Shown here: positions 11,162 through 23,892 of the stretch, in pieces
How positions within the stretch are numbered: position 1 is the first letter of the stretch
Layout of the letters: every line of letters starts with the position of its first letter
NCBI GenBank assembly: GCA_002749535.1
Contig: MZZL01000391.1
Span: forward strand, 325,061 to 389,060
Length of the DNA: 64,000 nucleotides
Origin: Apophysomyces variabilis
Taxonomy: Eukaryota; Mucoromycota; Mucoromycetes; Mucorales; Mucoraceae
Direction of reading: 5' to 3'
The notes under the pieces: generated by a model
What the model was told of the DNA's origin: nothing
Database searches by the model: none
What the model saw: only the letters and a program-made list of their open reading frames with translations
Position numbers and translations under genes: made by a program

Positions 11162-13244
11162 ATGGAAGAAGATCAGCAATCATCCAATCGACAGCGCTCC
11201 TCCATTCAGTTTGCTTTCCCGAAAATACCAACCTATAGCAAACCAATAGACCATGCCACAGAATTTGAACCGGACGCGACTACCACTAGCCTGGGAGAAT
11301 GGTTCGATGCAGTTTTAACATGGTGGGAGGATTTGAAAGAGACATTGCATTACAAGCATCGCACGTATCCCAAAAGTGCAAAGATCTGGGAATCGCCATT
11401 CTTTATTGCCGCATTCAGTACCATTTATGCGACATTTATTCTAGTCCGCTCGCTGGGTAAGTGATCCTTCCGCATGAAACAACCACTAACGAACAATAAC
11501 TCACCGGTTTGCTTATCCTACCAAGCTGTGCCTGGGTGGCTAGTCGACCACAGCCACTGGGATGGCTCGGGTCATGCATTTGACAAACAGCCCGTCGTCT
11601 TTATCGACCGTTGGGAATGCGCCATGACCGCCACAGCCTTGGCCATGGGCATCGTGAACGCTGTACTACTGATTGCCAGAACAAGACTTAAATTCTATAC
11701 AGCGTCGCGGTGGTGTCAATGGTTTGCTTATTTACATGGTTAGGAAACAAAGCTAAACTAAAATTGGTTCAACAAAGATTTAATATTTCTTTCCCGCCAA
11801 ACTTGTAGCTGTGCTATGTCTAACTGCCGTCTACCTTTTTTGGAATCGAACCAGTTCTTTGAATGAGTTCGTCTATTCGCGTGGCTTCTGGAGCTGTCTC
11901 TTATCCGGGCTCCTCGAACTAATAGCAGCCCTGGGTTTTACAATCGACTGGCTTCTGTCATTTCCTTATTCAGAAATTTCGTTCATTCTCAAAGGCGTCA
12001 TCTTGCCTAGTGTCATGGCTTGTACGATGATAGCTTCGGGAGCATTGATCTTCATGCGTCTGGAAAATTGGACACATAGCGAAGCGGTTGTATTCTGCTC
12101 AACGGCCTTAACCACTATCGGTAGCCCCATTTTCTTTGTCAGAGAAAAAGTACGAAAGGCAAAGACTTGACATCATGCTGTTAGGTTACGGGGACCTCGT
12201 TCCGATTACCAAACCAGGTCGTTTCTTCTTCCTTGGGTACACGATTGCCGGGATTGGTGTCATTGGGTATTTCTTATTGTCAATCCGGGCCGTGATTACT
12301 GGGAGCGGATCTAATATGATCAAAGTGAACTTGATGCGTGTCGAATCGTTACGAGACTATTCACGTAAGCAGCAACAGAAATGGATGGCCCATCTTCAAT
12401 CCCGGCAAGACGCAAATGCTGTACAACCATCCGCATTTGTTCGTCCTCCAAGAAGAGAATTCCGGCGAACCCACTCCAATGTTTCTACGTTTAGTAACTT
12501 TACCATTGGTAATCTGTTAAGTGATGAGAATCGGCAGATCCTAGTGCAGGTCATCACGAGATCAAACACAGTGCGCATGTCCGTCATTCTGATGCTTTCT
12601 TGGTTTGGTGGAGCCACCATCTTTTGTTGGCTAGAAAGCGATTGGACCTACTTAGACGCTTTGTACTTCACGTTTGCAACCCAATTGACTATAGGATTTG
12701 GTGATCTGGTTCCACAAACGGCGGTAGGGGTCTTGGTGTGTGTAAGCCGGGAAAAAGGCGATGTAACCCTTTCTGGTTTTAGCTAGCTCAAGAGTTCTGG
12801 CTGCTGTATATTATCTTATCCATCACAGTCGCTGCTTACTTCATCAGCTTGTTTGGCGACGTGCTTGTAGAAAAGTTACAGATACAGGACGAAAATGAGT
12901 TTATCAACGAAGATGAATTCATGGAAAACCATGGTCGAGTTCCTGGATACGTTTCTCTCGCGCGAGGCTTGGAAGAGGATCCTGAGCATGTGACAGACAA
13001 CGAAACCGTAATAGGACGACGTTTCTCAACGACAGATTCCAGCCTGCATACGCCAGGATACAGTGGGCCACAGCGAGCATCATCTGCCATGCATGCTTAT
13101 CCATTAAGCTCACGGGCAACAAGCATGCCAGTGAGCAACGATACCTTACGAGAACCTCTCCTCTCACGGTTGCACGGTCCGGCTGCAGACTACGGCGCGT
13201 CTACTGCTAGCACACACTGGCAGGACCACGAACAAAAGGTTTAG
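11162..13244 (+). CDS. Two-pore outward-rectifier K+ channel, TOK1-like
   Basis: Five exons: 11162-11456, 11526-11738, 11809-12120, 12185-12741 and 12783-13244 (612 residues). Several membrane helices lead to a first pore loop TTIGYGDLVP and, after a linker, a second pore loop TIGFGDLVP. Two P-loops in one chain with a multi-helix N-terminal half is the TOK arrangement, known only in fungi, where it carries plasma-membrane K+ efflux. Intron 3 splits the first Gly codon of the first filter. The donor of intron 4 is ambiguous between 12736 and 12742; both keep frame, and GTAAGC at 12742 fits consensus better. The cytosolic C-tail is acidic then Ser-rich. Confidence 0.92.
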
Positions 13245-13612
13245 CTTTACTTTCATTTAATCGGTAAATATCGTTCACTAACATAAAACATCAAAGCCTA
13301 GAAGGGCACAAAAAGCTGCAACGAACAAGCACTCTATGACGACTATACCTAATCACGAAGCAGAGACCGATCCGCAACCGAGCGAAAGGACACGGATATC
13401 CAAATACATTCCAATTGCCATTACCCATCGTAAATGAAAAAAGAAAAGAAACAATAAAAGAGTCAAAGTGATAAATCACAACCCTATACGTATGTATATA
13501 TGTATGCAATGAAAAATAAATCAATACATCCGTCTTTCTTCATTCATACTAGCTGTAAATGGGGAAAAAAGTAAAGTACGTATAACATTTGTGTATGACA
13601 GTAAAATGTTGG
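13245..13612. other. Convergent 3' intergenic region
   Basis: AT-rich, with AATAAA-like signals; holds the 3' ends of the K+ channel and aminopeptidase genes. No gene seen. Confidence 0.6.
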
Positions 13613-15677
13613 TTAAAGAAGGAAAGCGCCGGTGAATGCTGCGACGGGAGAACCTGTGACGCGCGGCAGACTCCATCGTTCACCGGAGATCAATTCAGCC
13701 GAGCCAGCAACATCTACATGAGTATATCCAATGGGGATTTCATGACTCAGTCCATGCTTATCGAGCCCTGATGCGATCAACATGAAGCCGGCGGGGTATT
13801 GGTGACCGCGGTTAGTCATAGTGCTTGGTTGATCATTAGCTTGGACAACATCTTCGCTTGATCTTCCAGGTTGGACAACTTCCAGGTCTTCCCGACGCAT
13901 GGTTGAGATCTCGAAGGGGTCGGCAAGGACATGTCCAGCGTCAAAAATACGTCTAGCCACGCGGTTCTTTCGGGCAAATCCGTTATCCAACGCAATGCCG
14001 TAGCCATTATAGGCACGCAGTGCGTGTCCGGTTAATGTGGCGACCGTAAATAAGAGAGAGGGTGCCTTCGAAGCAACAGCACCAGACTTCTTCTGAGACA
14101 GAACACGCTCCTTAAATTCGCACAGCAAATCCGTCATAACCATACGACCTTCAGCATCGGTGTTGCCCACCAAGACTACATCACAACCGTTAATGGAAAT
14201 GCAAAAGGCTTTACTACGCTTCCTAGAGTTGTACCTCGGGTGCCATTTCTGGAATAAATGACTTCATCGCACACATAGGAATCCGAACCGATCGAATTCC
14301 TCACAAGCGCCAAGCCAGCCGTCAAGTTAACGTTTTCAGGCTGCAACAATTCCACCGTCTTGAAGAAACCGGCCACAGCTGCCGCACCACATTTGTCGCG
14401 TGACATGTCTGTAAAACCAGAGTCAGTTACAATGAACCCCTCCTCCCTTCATGACACCATGACCGATATATATCCCGTTGGGCTTGGGCTTACCTCGCAT
14501 ATGACCGCTGCACTTAATATCGGCTCCTCCTGTATCGTACGTTACGCCCTTGCCAACGAAGTAAAGACTGTTTCACAATGGGCCAAAGGTATCAGCTACT
14601 CGCGTCAATCCTGACGAGTTATGAACTTACTTTTCCTTCACCTTTTGCTGATCAGGTGCAACATATTCGAAATGAACGAAGCGCGGATGATGCCGTGGTA
14701 CTAGCCAGAAATAGGCAAATCAGTTAAGCATCTACAGGAAACCTATTCCTTGTCCTACCCGCCAAACTGGCCCGGGTCACCGCATGAGCTAAAGGATACT
14801 CTTTCTTAATTGTATCAATATCCTCAATCACAGTCATCTTCACATTCTTGGCATCCTTGAACTCTTCTCTCAAGTACTTGACAATCTGGATAGGCGACAT
14901 ACGCTCGGGATCAGGAGAGCCAATGTCTAACAGACCAAAGGATGAATATCATCGACAAACCAAAACTGAGCTTCCCTCCACACCGCTCCCATCTTCGGTT
15001 CACTTACCCTTGGCCACTCGGCGTCCACTTTCAATGGCCACCACTGTCTTTAAAAAGTCGGCAGTCTGAGCCTCTTCTAGCGTTGAAAGGAAACCGCATG
15101 TTTCAAATGTCTTCAAAGGCTTGTTAACACGCACTGCATGCTCCCGTGCATCAATCGGCTCATATGAGGATTCTAATATGGCCAAGATAGTAACTTCCAA
15201 AAAGTGCTTGTAGTCTTCATCTTCGGTAAATGTCCATGCCAATGAGACATCGCCAGGCACATCCGCAAAACATACCAGAGGCGAGGAAATACCGGCCTTC
15301 AAAGCACGTTGACCAGCAGCAAATGCAGCGTCTTGATGCATTTTAGCAGATTAGTCCCAGTCTGAGAAAAGGTGTGACAGTTGCCATGTTTGTTTGGCTT
15401 TACCTTGAAAGCGGCGTACATCGTCAAAGTCATTGCGGACAGAACCGACAGGTGCAATAATGACGCGTTTTCCTGGTTGAGCATCTTCAGGAATTAAGAG
15501 TTGGACAGCATCTCCAAAGGAAGCATCAAGGTCGAGCCACTTCTGTGCTGTTGGAACGACTTGAACCAAGGCCATTTTGTCAGTAAACAGGACAATAACA
15601 CCATCATATGTGTCCTTTTCCAATGCGGAAAGAACATTGTCTTGTTTTCCATAGATTTTCAAGTTCGGTAGAGCCAT
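13613..15677 (-). CDS. M17-family leucyl aminopeptidase-like protein
   Basis: Seven exons on the minus strand: 15404-15677, 15008-15331, 14759-14926, 14631-14700, 14494-14567, 14235-14408 and 13613-14175 (548 residues). The C-terminal catalytic half has VGKGVTYDTGGADIK, then DMSRDKCGAAA and GNTDAEGRM, the metal-binding and active-site signatures of the M17 two-metal aminopeptidases. The N-terminal half is the variable M17 domain. The DTGGADIK variant resembles the subgroup typified by a nematode M17 protein rather than classical LAP (DTGGLSIK). The family is normally cytosolic, hexameric, and releases N-terminal residues from peptides. All introns are GT-AG and phase-consistent. An upstream in-frame ATG exists, but MALPNLK at 15677 is the natural start. 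Confidence 0.9.
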
Positions 15678-16137
15678 TGAAACGATATCTAAAACAGAAA
15701 AGAAAAAAAAAAGAGAAAAAAAACAATGCTTCTGTTTCTGTGTTTTCTGTTCGTTTACCACGGTCACACATTGCCCTGTGCGTCCTCGGGTATACTATCC
15801 TAAATATCCCCGCCATAATAATTAGAATGTCTTAAACGGACTGTAGCAATAAGCCTTTAGGGTTAGAGTAAAAGCGGTGCCTACAGCTGCTTTCCAGGAA
15901 AGTTTCATGATTCTCTTAGTAACTTATGCTTTATACCCAAGGTTTCATCCCAACTATCCTGGAAGCACTAACGGAAATTTCATTCTCAAATTTTCCCACG
16001 GTCCGGGTTGCATGAATCCCGCCACCCTAACATAATGATGTACATAAACTTTTTTTTTTAATAAAATGCCTAAAATTAATGGTAGATAGTACAAAAATAT
16101 TCCCTCCTCAGCTTATTATAAGCTACATTCGATTACT
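15678..16137. other. Intergenic between two minus-strand genes
   Basis: Promoter side of the aminopeptidase and 3' side of the CSC1 gene; no further gene seen. Confidence 0.6.
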
Positions 16138-19100
16138 TTAGAACGACGCAATAAAATTGTAACTGTCAACAACTGTGCGCACATAATCATTGACATATCG
16201 GGCCCATCCTGGTTTAGGAGTCACACCAGGCATACCCTTCTTGTTCTTGATAATATCCTCCTCATCAATCTCAACCTTGCCTTTGCCCTTGGCATCGGCA
16301 TGAGCTGTTGCACCTGAACTGGTTGCTAGAATACCCAATGACTTGAGATGCTTTATCTCTCCCTCGGTGATACCAATGTCATCCAAAGGCAACCAGACCA
16401 CAGGTTGTTCTTGACGCATAGAAGGATGCAAATAGGAAAATGACTCATACACTTCCTTAGCAGTCGCCATCATGGCTGCACTAGGTTCCACTTGGTTGCT
16501 TGCGATCTGATGCAGAGCCTGATCCAACTCCTTATGTAATCGCAGATACGTAGCACAAGCATCGGCAGAAATAGTCGAGGTGCCCGACTCGCTTTCTACA
16601 GCATGGACATGCTGAACCGATGGTTTAGAAGCATCCAGCTCTGAAGTAACGCGACTCGCCGCATCTGACTCTTGCTCCGAAGACACCAGCACTTTTCGGT
16701 CTTCATCTTTCGACAAGGTGGTGCGTACCTTGTGACTAACTGTCTCACCACGCTCAGTCGTGTATTCCACATCAACACAATCGACAGGTAAAAACTTGAA
16801 TAATGGTCTGAATGACTTATCGTAAAGTGCCAAAGCAAAGCAACTAACGATAAGTGTAATGATCATAATCACCAATTGACCCAGCGCGTTGTCTTTGCGA
16901 ACGGCAAATAAACCAATCATTGTCAGTTGCCATGTATAAAGACCGATATAGACATGACGGATAGCACGGGGGAAAGCACGTCCGCCAGTTTCAAAGTCTC
17001 GCTCGTAAACGTACAAAAACTGGTACAGGTAGACGAAATAATGAAGAGCGAAGAACAGGCAGACAAAAGGCAGAATTAATGGAGCAATTGTCGAGTATTC
17101 CAGGCCTAACACAGTAATTATTTTCGTATGCATGTCATAAAGTATGTGAATTGAAATTACCTAACACAAAGATTACGCTGTGTGACGGAATAAGCGTACC
17201 GAGGTTGACATTGGGACACATGGATTTTTGGTTATAAATGTCGCGAGGAGTCGTAGCAAATAGCGGAAAGACATACGAAAGAAGAAATGGAACCAGTTGT
17301 AGCATCGCCTGTCCGGAAGCGTTGATAGCTTGCAGCATCACGTACGTAATAAAGAAAGTCGACGCTTGAGGAAGTTTTTCTGCCAGGACGTTAACAATAC
17401 TTGTAGGATTCTTCGACAGGGCAGCCCAGGTCTGAAAGACACCACCAGCAATAGTGGAGACCAGCACCACATCAATGAACTAATTCATATGAAGACTATA
17501 AGTTAGCGCAAGCAATTCAAGAAACATGTCAATCTCTTTGCTTTACCAGAAAGAAAAAATATTTATGCAGAACAGATAGTTCAACAAAGGATTTCTGAGG
17601 AATTCCTTCTCGTGTGGAAAGAGCTGGAATGATAAACGACAAGTTAGTAAGGCAATAAAATCAAACTACGAGCATCTTACCTGCAAAGACAATAGGGACC
17701 AGTGCGACCAAGATGGCCAAAGCAACAGCAGGTAAAATACCCTGTATAATTCCTACAGCCGTGGGACCCAGTTTCTTGACACCATTTAAAAACGGGAAAG
17801 TTTCGCTGAGTGCGTCCAAACTAGAGACAGATTGTACAAAGATAACTAAAAGATCGCTAAAGTCAGCTTCCTGCTGTAAAAAGGAAAGTTGAATTGGATG
17901 TTACCTGGAATGGCCCAAAAGATAACAATCACACTGGTAATAGCCAAACTGATCATACGGCGGAGAAGACGTTCCTTGGAGCGTATGTTCATGTTTTCCC
18001 AAATCACATCGGTTGGCGCAATATGTAGGTTACGGGGTGCCATTTTCAATTCTCCATGATGGATCAGGGTCTGGGCCGCCATATGGACAGCAATTTGTTC
18101 GTTAAATTCAATAAACACAGAATTAAGTTGTGGGAGCGTCTCCACGGATTGTTGCAATGTCGCAATCTTTTCATTCAGATTCTTAATCTCGTTTCCGTAA
18201 TACTCAATAGAGTCTACTTTGCGTCCCACGAATGGAAGGCCAATGGGTAATGGCGATACACGATGAGTAGGACGCAATTTTTCTGGGATAAGCAGACTGG
18301 TGTCTCTTCCAATCTCAGGGTTTTGATTGTCGGCCTTGGCGTAGTGCTTATAAGATGCAAGGATTGCTTTGGTCACTGCTGTCTCGAGATTTTGTACGTT
18401 CTTCTGTCGTTCTTGCACAATATCAGGCAATTCCTTTAAGTTTCTGTGATACGGTAATATTTAGATTATGACCAGTTGGCCTCCAACTTAAGGATGACAG
18501 CTTTGTTTACCTATTGAGCCAAATGCGGCGAACTCCGCCGGGAAATTTGCCAAATATTCTCATCAAGTCGTCTACATTGTTCACATCCTTTGGCACGGAA
18601 GGGACGTAAAGCGTCCGTGACATTACTGAATTCGTAAACTCAGGGCTCAAAATGTATCGACGTCGTAATACGAGATATTTGCGTGTCTCGTGAAATGTGT
18701 ACCAGATGACACCGGCTTTAGGGAGAAAGCAAGTCAATTTAGTAAATTCATGCGAAACACAACAGGTCATCTTACCACTCAATAAAACGGACAAAATGAG
18801 ATGAGCCCAAGTACGTGATGGATCGGATACGTTACCCATGGTCAATACGTTAAGACCAGGAGAGTTTCGTTGATTGATCACGTTAATAGGAATCAAGATA
18901 GGTAAGGCAAAGATAGAAAAGATGCCAAAGACGAAAAGTCCCATCCGCAAGAATTTGAGGACCATAAAGCGATCAAGACCCATACAGCGAATCAATTCAT
19001 CGTCTGGAATCCGAAGTACGGTGAAGATCCACATCAGATACCCTTTGGGCAGTGGTGGTGGCTGTTTGCTTTCCAATTGTGTCAGTAACAACGAAGTAGC

Positions 19101-19338
19101 TAAGATAGGATGTTTTACTCTTTTTCTACAGCATATGATCTTGGGGCATATGTCTGGGGGCGTATATTTCGAAGAATAGTGAAAGCTCCAAAAAACCCGA
19201 CGGACAGAGCAGCATTAAACCATAAGGCTGACGTAAAAGTAGAAACGGAAGGATCAGCACTATAGTGAATGACACGTTAGATTCATCACGAGCCTGAAGT
19301 GTGTTTTACTTTAGCTGTTCCTCAGGGCTGTCGGACAT
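16138..19338 (-). CDS. CSC1/OSCA-family (DUF221) mechano-/osmosensitive cation channel
   Basis: Nine exons: 19310-19338, 19119-19259, 18776-19068, 18511-18715, 17905-18443, 17681-17866, 17547-17623, 17161-17479 and 16138-17105 (918 residues). The order is a short N-terminus, TM0 (TSALWFNAALSVGFFGAF), the late-exocytosis-type N-terminal region, LRIPDDELI and LKFLRM, the cytosolic RSN1-like domain with NRNLKELPD, then the channel core with FWAIPADFSDL, GLEYSTIAPLILPF and further helices, and a long polar cytosolic tail. These blocks are diagnostic of the CSC1/TMEM63/OSCA family, Ca2+-permeable channels opened by membrane tension. Two introns end in less usual GGAAG acceptors, chosen because only they keep the conserved protein frame. 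Length is in the fungal range. Confidence 0.93.
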
Positions 19339-21992
19339 GGCCGTTTAGGTCAAAATGAGACGATCAGTGAAAAGAGAGAAAGAAAGTGAAAGAAGGAAGA
19401 AACAGTTTTAAGTTTTATTATTTCTCCTTTGGCGTGGTGTGCAAAAAGGCACCTTTTTGTATCCGACTTTTTTAGACTTTTTTATTATTATTTTTGATTG
19501 GTTCAGTGTCAATCCGCTTTGGATCGATCGGTTTTTTACGCTGGTCTCCCGATTAAAAATAATCCATAGTTCGACAGTTTATGACCAGAAGACAACTGTA
19601 AGACATGCTCTTTATTGTAATCAACTGCGCCAAAAAAAAGAAAACTGGTCTGCTTATTTCATTTTGCAGTCATTATGTACGTGTTGGTTGACTCGCCGGA
19701 CTAAACCATGAAACAAGGCAACGTTGGATCACCCATATTGACACTCCGCCGAGAGAAACTGAGGAACGATCGACCTTTGGGTCTCCCCATGTCCGCCCTG
19801 ATCATCATCATCCATCCACTCGATGTTAGATGAATAGACAAACTGTCCCCCTCATGAATGAATGGCTTACTAAAAGGCAGCCTGTAACCTCAACATGAAA
19901 AATCTGATATTCAACATGTGTGTTCGACATGAGCAATTACACCGTCTTGTTACATTTTAGATAACAACGTTGATGTACATCAAAGTCATGAGGCAAAGCT
20001 GCATCTTACGATTTCGTGCTGATATGTTTTACCTTACCATAAACCATATATAAAGTGAAGATTCATGCATGTTTTACCTCTGCTTTTCAGTTTGTTTTGC
20101 ATGTTTGTACTACTACTTGGTCTCAAAACGTAGATACACAGAGTTACGCAAGGCCAGATGAGATACACAGGAAAAGGCAATTTAAAGTTTGCTGGATGTT
20201 CCGAATCAGGACTGCTTTCACCTGCGATATGAACCATTTTTGTTCCTACAGACATATGTACTGATCATAGGAAATCTTTAAGTGCTTTGAACGGAGAACT
20301 TTACCAAAATATCGACTTGAGTCCGTGAAGGCTGTGCTTAGAACCTGTGTGACGTGAAGGGCTCATCTTTTTATGGAAATGTACTTATCGTACCCTCACA
20401 GGGAAGACTGATAAATATTTACCAGATATCTCATATTCTCCTTCATTTGCCTAGACGTTTCTAAAGAAATAAGCTACAATCATGCCTGACGTAATAACGT
20501 TCTCTTCGTTGTCCAACCTTCGTAAAAAAAAAATCCAAATGTCCTTTCTAGCCTTTTATTCATCGCAGCGAATCAGATCGTCTTAAACAAACCTGTGCGA
20601 TCGGACTTTGTCTCTCCATGCAGATCTTCGAAGAAACGACGATATCAACACGAATCATAATTGATCCTATACTGTGCTAGTACGATTGTCTCGGAAGACA
20701 TATCAATTAGCTCCTTTTCTGATCGCATTGGTTTGAGAACGGTCAATTCTTTATTAATCTAGCTGGCATGCTTCCAAAATTGCTATGGCAATTAGGAATG
20801 GCAGATCTTGGTGACGCTAGTGGCGGAATAAACCTAGGCCTAAACCTTGATAGATGCATGGCGCTTCGCAGGGCGTACAATGCATAACGCCCATCTCGAC
20901 GCCAAGCAATATCTACTGGTTCGATACCCATGTCTAGATCGCAGAAACACAAAGTTATATGTGGCCCACGGTCTACCTCTTTCATCATATTGCATCCCTT
21001 GGCAGGCGCTAAGAACGTTAAATGCATATAACAAACTTTCGCTGTGTATGAACCAGTAACGACTTTGACCACTGCTGACAGGAAATTTTATTTTTTTCAT
21101 TTGATACAGATATGGTAAGTTCTTGTTTCATTCCACGAATTCGGAATCAATTCTTCTTTCAATCAATATCTGATCGCGAGGATGCAATGCAAGGAGAGGT
21201 ATGAAGTTGAGGTCGCAACTAGTGTTGTGAGTAATCTGCACCCATTTTAGTTTATGACTTGTTACAGATCAAAAGCAGTTATCGACTGAAAACTAAAAAA
21301 GTACAGAATTGATTAAATTGGCCCTGAGACTGCATCACTGAATTCGATCGGTAATGACACTACAACCCTTTCAGAAGGCAGAAAATATTGCTGCAGACCG
21401 AAAAAGCCATCTTTATTTTTGCTGGGCATATTTATGCTCGTGTAAGTGCTATTGACTCATGTATCAGATTGTACCCAGCCGTTGGCAACGCAGCGGAAGG
21501 CGGCCTAAATCTACGACCATGGACGGCCCAACTCTGTAGTGGAGAGATTAATTGCATGGCGTAGTCGGCCTATAGAATGTTAAAGAAGCTAGGGCTTCTG
21601 ATCCTAGGAACTTCAGATGGCCTCGACCAGAGAAGTTATACAAACGAAACGAATTTTGTTTCCCATAAAGACGTGTACCATCTTGTCTCTATGATCTCGA
21701 CTTCTGTCAACGCCATCTGTGGCAGGTTATACATTGTTATAAGCAATGGGGTGAAGAGTACGTGGGACGCGACTTGTTCCTTCGCAAAGGGTAATCCTAG
21801 CTATTGTTTGAGTAAATGTCTCACAAGGTTTTATCACCGAAAGAAATTTGCACATCAGCAGACAATTTTCGGCACAAGAGCTTTAACACACTTCTTGCCA
21901 AACCATATCCACATAGTATTTATAAGTATTTTAACTTCCAGTCATAGACCAACGTTCTCTTGATAAAGTGATATAAACTTCTCTTTGGTGGT

Positions 21993-22376
21993 ATGCTAAC
22001 CATTTCGGGGAAAACTATGCCGGAAGGTTATCGCACGTTTAAGTCATTGAGAGACAGTTTTAGTGTCTTAATCAAGATAAAAAAAACCTCGACGTATTCT
22101 GCTTTGCTATCTCCTACTGCACCTCTTGTTAAATACCGTGACGCTAGGACTCTATCATGGGGAACAGACAATCAACAAATCGTAGCAATGATAGCTGGAA
22201 AAAAAGGCTTAAATTCTTTGTCAAAGAGTAGATTGTTCCATTGTTCGTTAAACTGGGGGATTACTGTACTCGGTGCTGTTGATACTGTGATTTTCGTAGG
22301 ACGGATTGCCTTAGAGGCCTCTACAAAAACGCTGATTTCGTTGCCTGTTACCCCAGTGACGTATAAAACGAAATAA
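21993..22376 (+). CDS. Uncertain 127-residue frame related to the downstream repeat frame
   Basis: The C-terminal third reads VLGAVDTVIFVGRIALEA, which resembles the repeated segment VILVG/VILSV in the frame at 22693-23124, at both protein and base level. This suggests a shared ancestral module. No start, splice or leader signals support it as an intact gene, and it may be a fragment of a decayed, longer gene. Confidence 0.3.
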   Translation: MLTISGKTMPEGYRTFKSLRDSFSVLIKIKKTSTYSALLSPTAPLVKYRDARTLSWGTDNQQIVAMIAGKKGLNSLSKSRLFHCSLNWGITVLGAVDTVIFVGRIALEASTKTLISLPVTPVTYKTK

Positions 22377-22692
22377 TAGGACGCTAAGAATAAGCGAGAC
22401 TCAGAAAGATGTTCTTTATTTCACGAATGATTGTTCTCTTTAAATATCTTTACAAACGCGCGCGGGTAAAAGCGGGTTGGGGTAGTTACTAATATCTTTT
22501 GTAAAATCCATACGATCAGTAATGACACGTTAATCTTCTGTCTTTTGATATTCTGTCTACGCTAGGGTTTCAGCAACAGATGAACAGAATATGAAGATGT
22601 TAGTGTAACCTGACCCATACAGTCATTATAGCCGATATGTTCACTGACAGTCTAGACCTGATGTTTTATCCACTGAATATAGTGATGTAATC

Positions 22693-23124
22693 TTGTCAGA
22701 TATGACACCCAGAGACATTGCTATACAAGCAGGAATATGCGTAGTCGCCAGTAGAGCTGGCAATGCTTTACTAAATGCTGCCCCTACTGTGATTTTGTCA
22801 GTGGCAGTTGCCTTAGTGGTCTCTGTAGTGGCAAAGTCTATCAGTAACGCGTATAGCAGAGATGCCGTTGAATTTCTTGCTAAATGCGCCACAGAAATTG
22901 CTATACTAGGTGCTGGCCCTACTGTTATTTTGGTAGGGTTAATTTGCTTAGCAGTCTGTGCAGTAGGAAAGTCTAGCAGTAACGTATCTATTAGGGAGGT
23001 CGCCGCTACCATTTTCGGATTGCGTCAAAGATATTGTTATAGGAGGAGGAGTATGCACATTTGCCAGGTTTGTACGTCAAGCAATTGGTCCTCGGATTGC
23101 AAAATAGATTGCTCGGAAGGGTAA
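22693..23124 (+). CDS. Hydrophobic 45-residue-repeat frame, possibly a gene fragment
   Basis: The frame holds two copies of a module 45 residues (135 bp) apart: NAAPTVILSVAVALVVSVVA-KS-SN and GAGPTVILVGLICLAVCAVG-KS-SN, each with an upstream RD/RE-x-A helix. A third, frameshifted copy seems to continue after 23020 (DIVIGGGV, FARFVRQ), and further coding-like sequence runs to about 23270. An AG at 22647-22648 could be the acceptor of an upstream intron. The hydrophobic repeat could form membrane or coiled helices. No family recognised. The frameshift and an in-frame stop near 23105 point to a pseudogene or mis-sequenced gene. Confidence 0.4.
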   Translation: MSDMTPRDIAIQAGICVVASRAGNALLNAAPTVILSVAVALVVSVVAKSISNAYSRDAVEFLAKCATEIAILGAGPTVILVGLICLAVCAVGKSSSNVSIREVAATIFGLRQRYCYRRRSMHICQVCTSSNWSSDCKIDCSEG

Positions 23125-23892
23125 GACTTCTTTAACCTCGTCTATCCAGCTTGGAAAATTCCGCAAAGGGGGACTGCGAGACGTTACTTATTGGTTAATC
23201 AAGCTCTTCGAAGGCTTTCTCATTCATGAGACGCGTTTAAAACAGGGTATAGCCAATGACAACTGATTGTAAAGTTTTTAATAGACAATAAACCAATCTT
23301 AATCAAAGATTCGAAATAATTTTTATTTACTGGAGTGAAGTAGTTTCAGCTTTGACTCGTCAATAATGACTTATTAGTGTAATCCTGAAAAGCAAGAGGA
23401 AAGCGCTACTTCGTTAATTAGCAAAAACTTTTTACTACTTTGGCGTCTACTCTGGATATTTATTTTTTTTCGATCCGATTATTGCCAATTCCACCCGTGC
23501 CAATGCGTTGACTCGGCTCAACTATTGAGACGATATCACCAAGCAATAGCGGTAAATTACTTTTTACGGTCGATTGCACAGTGTGATGGAAAAGAAGTAG
23601 AAGCTTTCGACAGAGCAAAGAGGAAGTAGAGAGTTTAAAGTAGCTTATATGCGCAATGATTGTCGAATAAAGAAATAGACTACCTAATCTATCAAGAAAA
23701 GGTTTGTTCTGCCGTAATCAGATTTTTCTGACGAAAAGGATTTTATTCATGACAGCCTATATAGAGGCAATATCTGGAGGAGAGTATTCACCGATATAGG
23801 CAAATATGGAACGGAATCTAACTCAATTGACTAAATGAGTATGGTTCATGCTTTAATAATAGGTTATGGTATCAAGAAAAGACTGATGGTCT

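Larger units (their letters stand above)
19339..23892. other. Gene-poor region of about 4.5 kb
   Basis: Only weak frames are visible: fragments at 21577-21963 and 21993-22376, and the repeat-bearing frame at 22693-23124. The stretch reads like decayed sequence with frameshifts, but no transposon signature was identified. Confidence 0.45.

Noticed and set aside
22170..22230. QIVAMIAGKKGLNSL resembles the start of a TALE-type DNA-binding repeat
   Set aside because: Only one short partial match, no tandem array of 33-35-residue repeats, and the copies nearby have a 45-residue period of different sequence.
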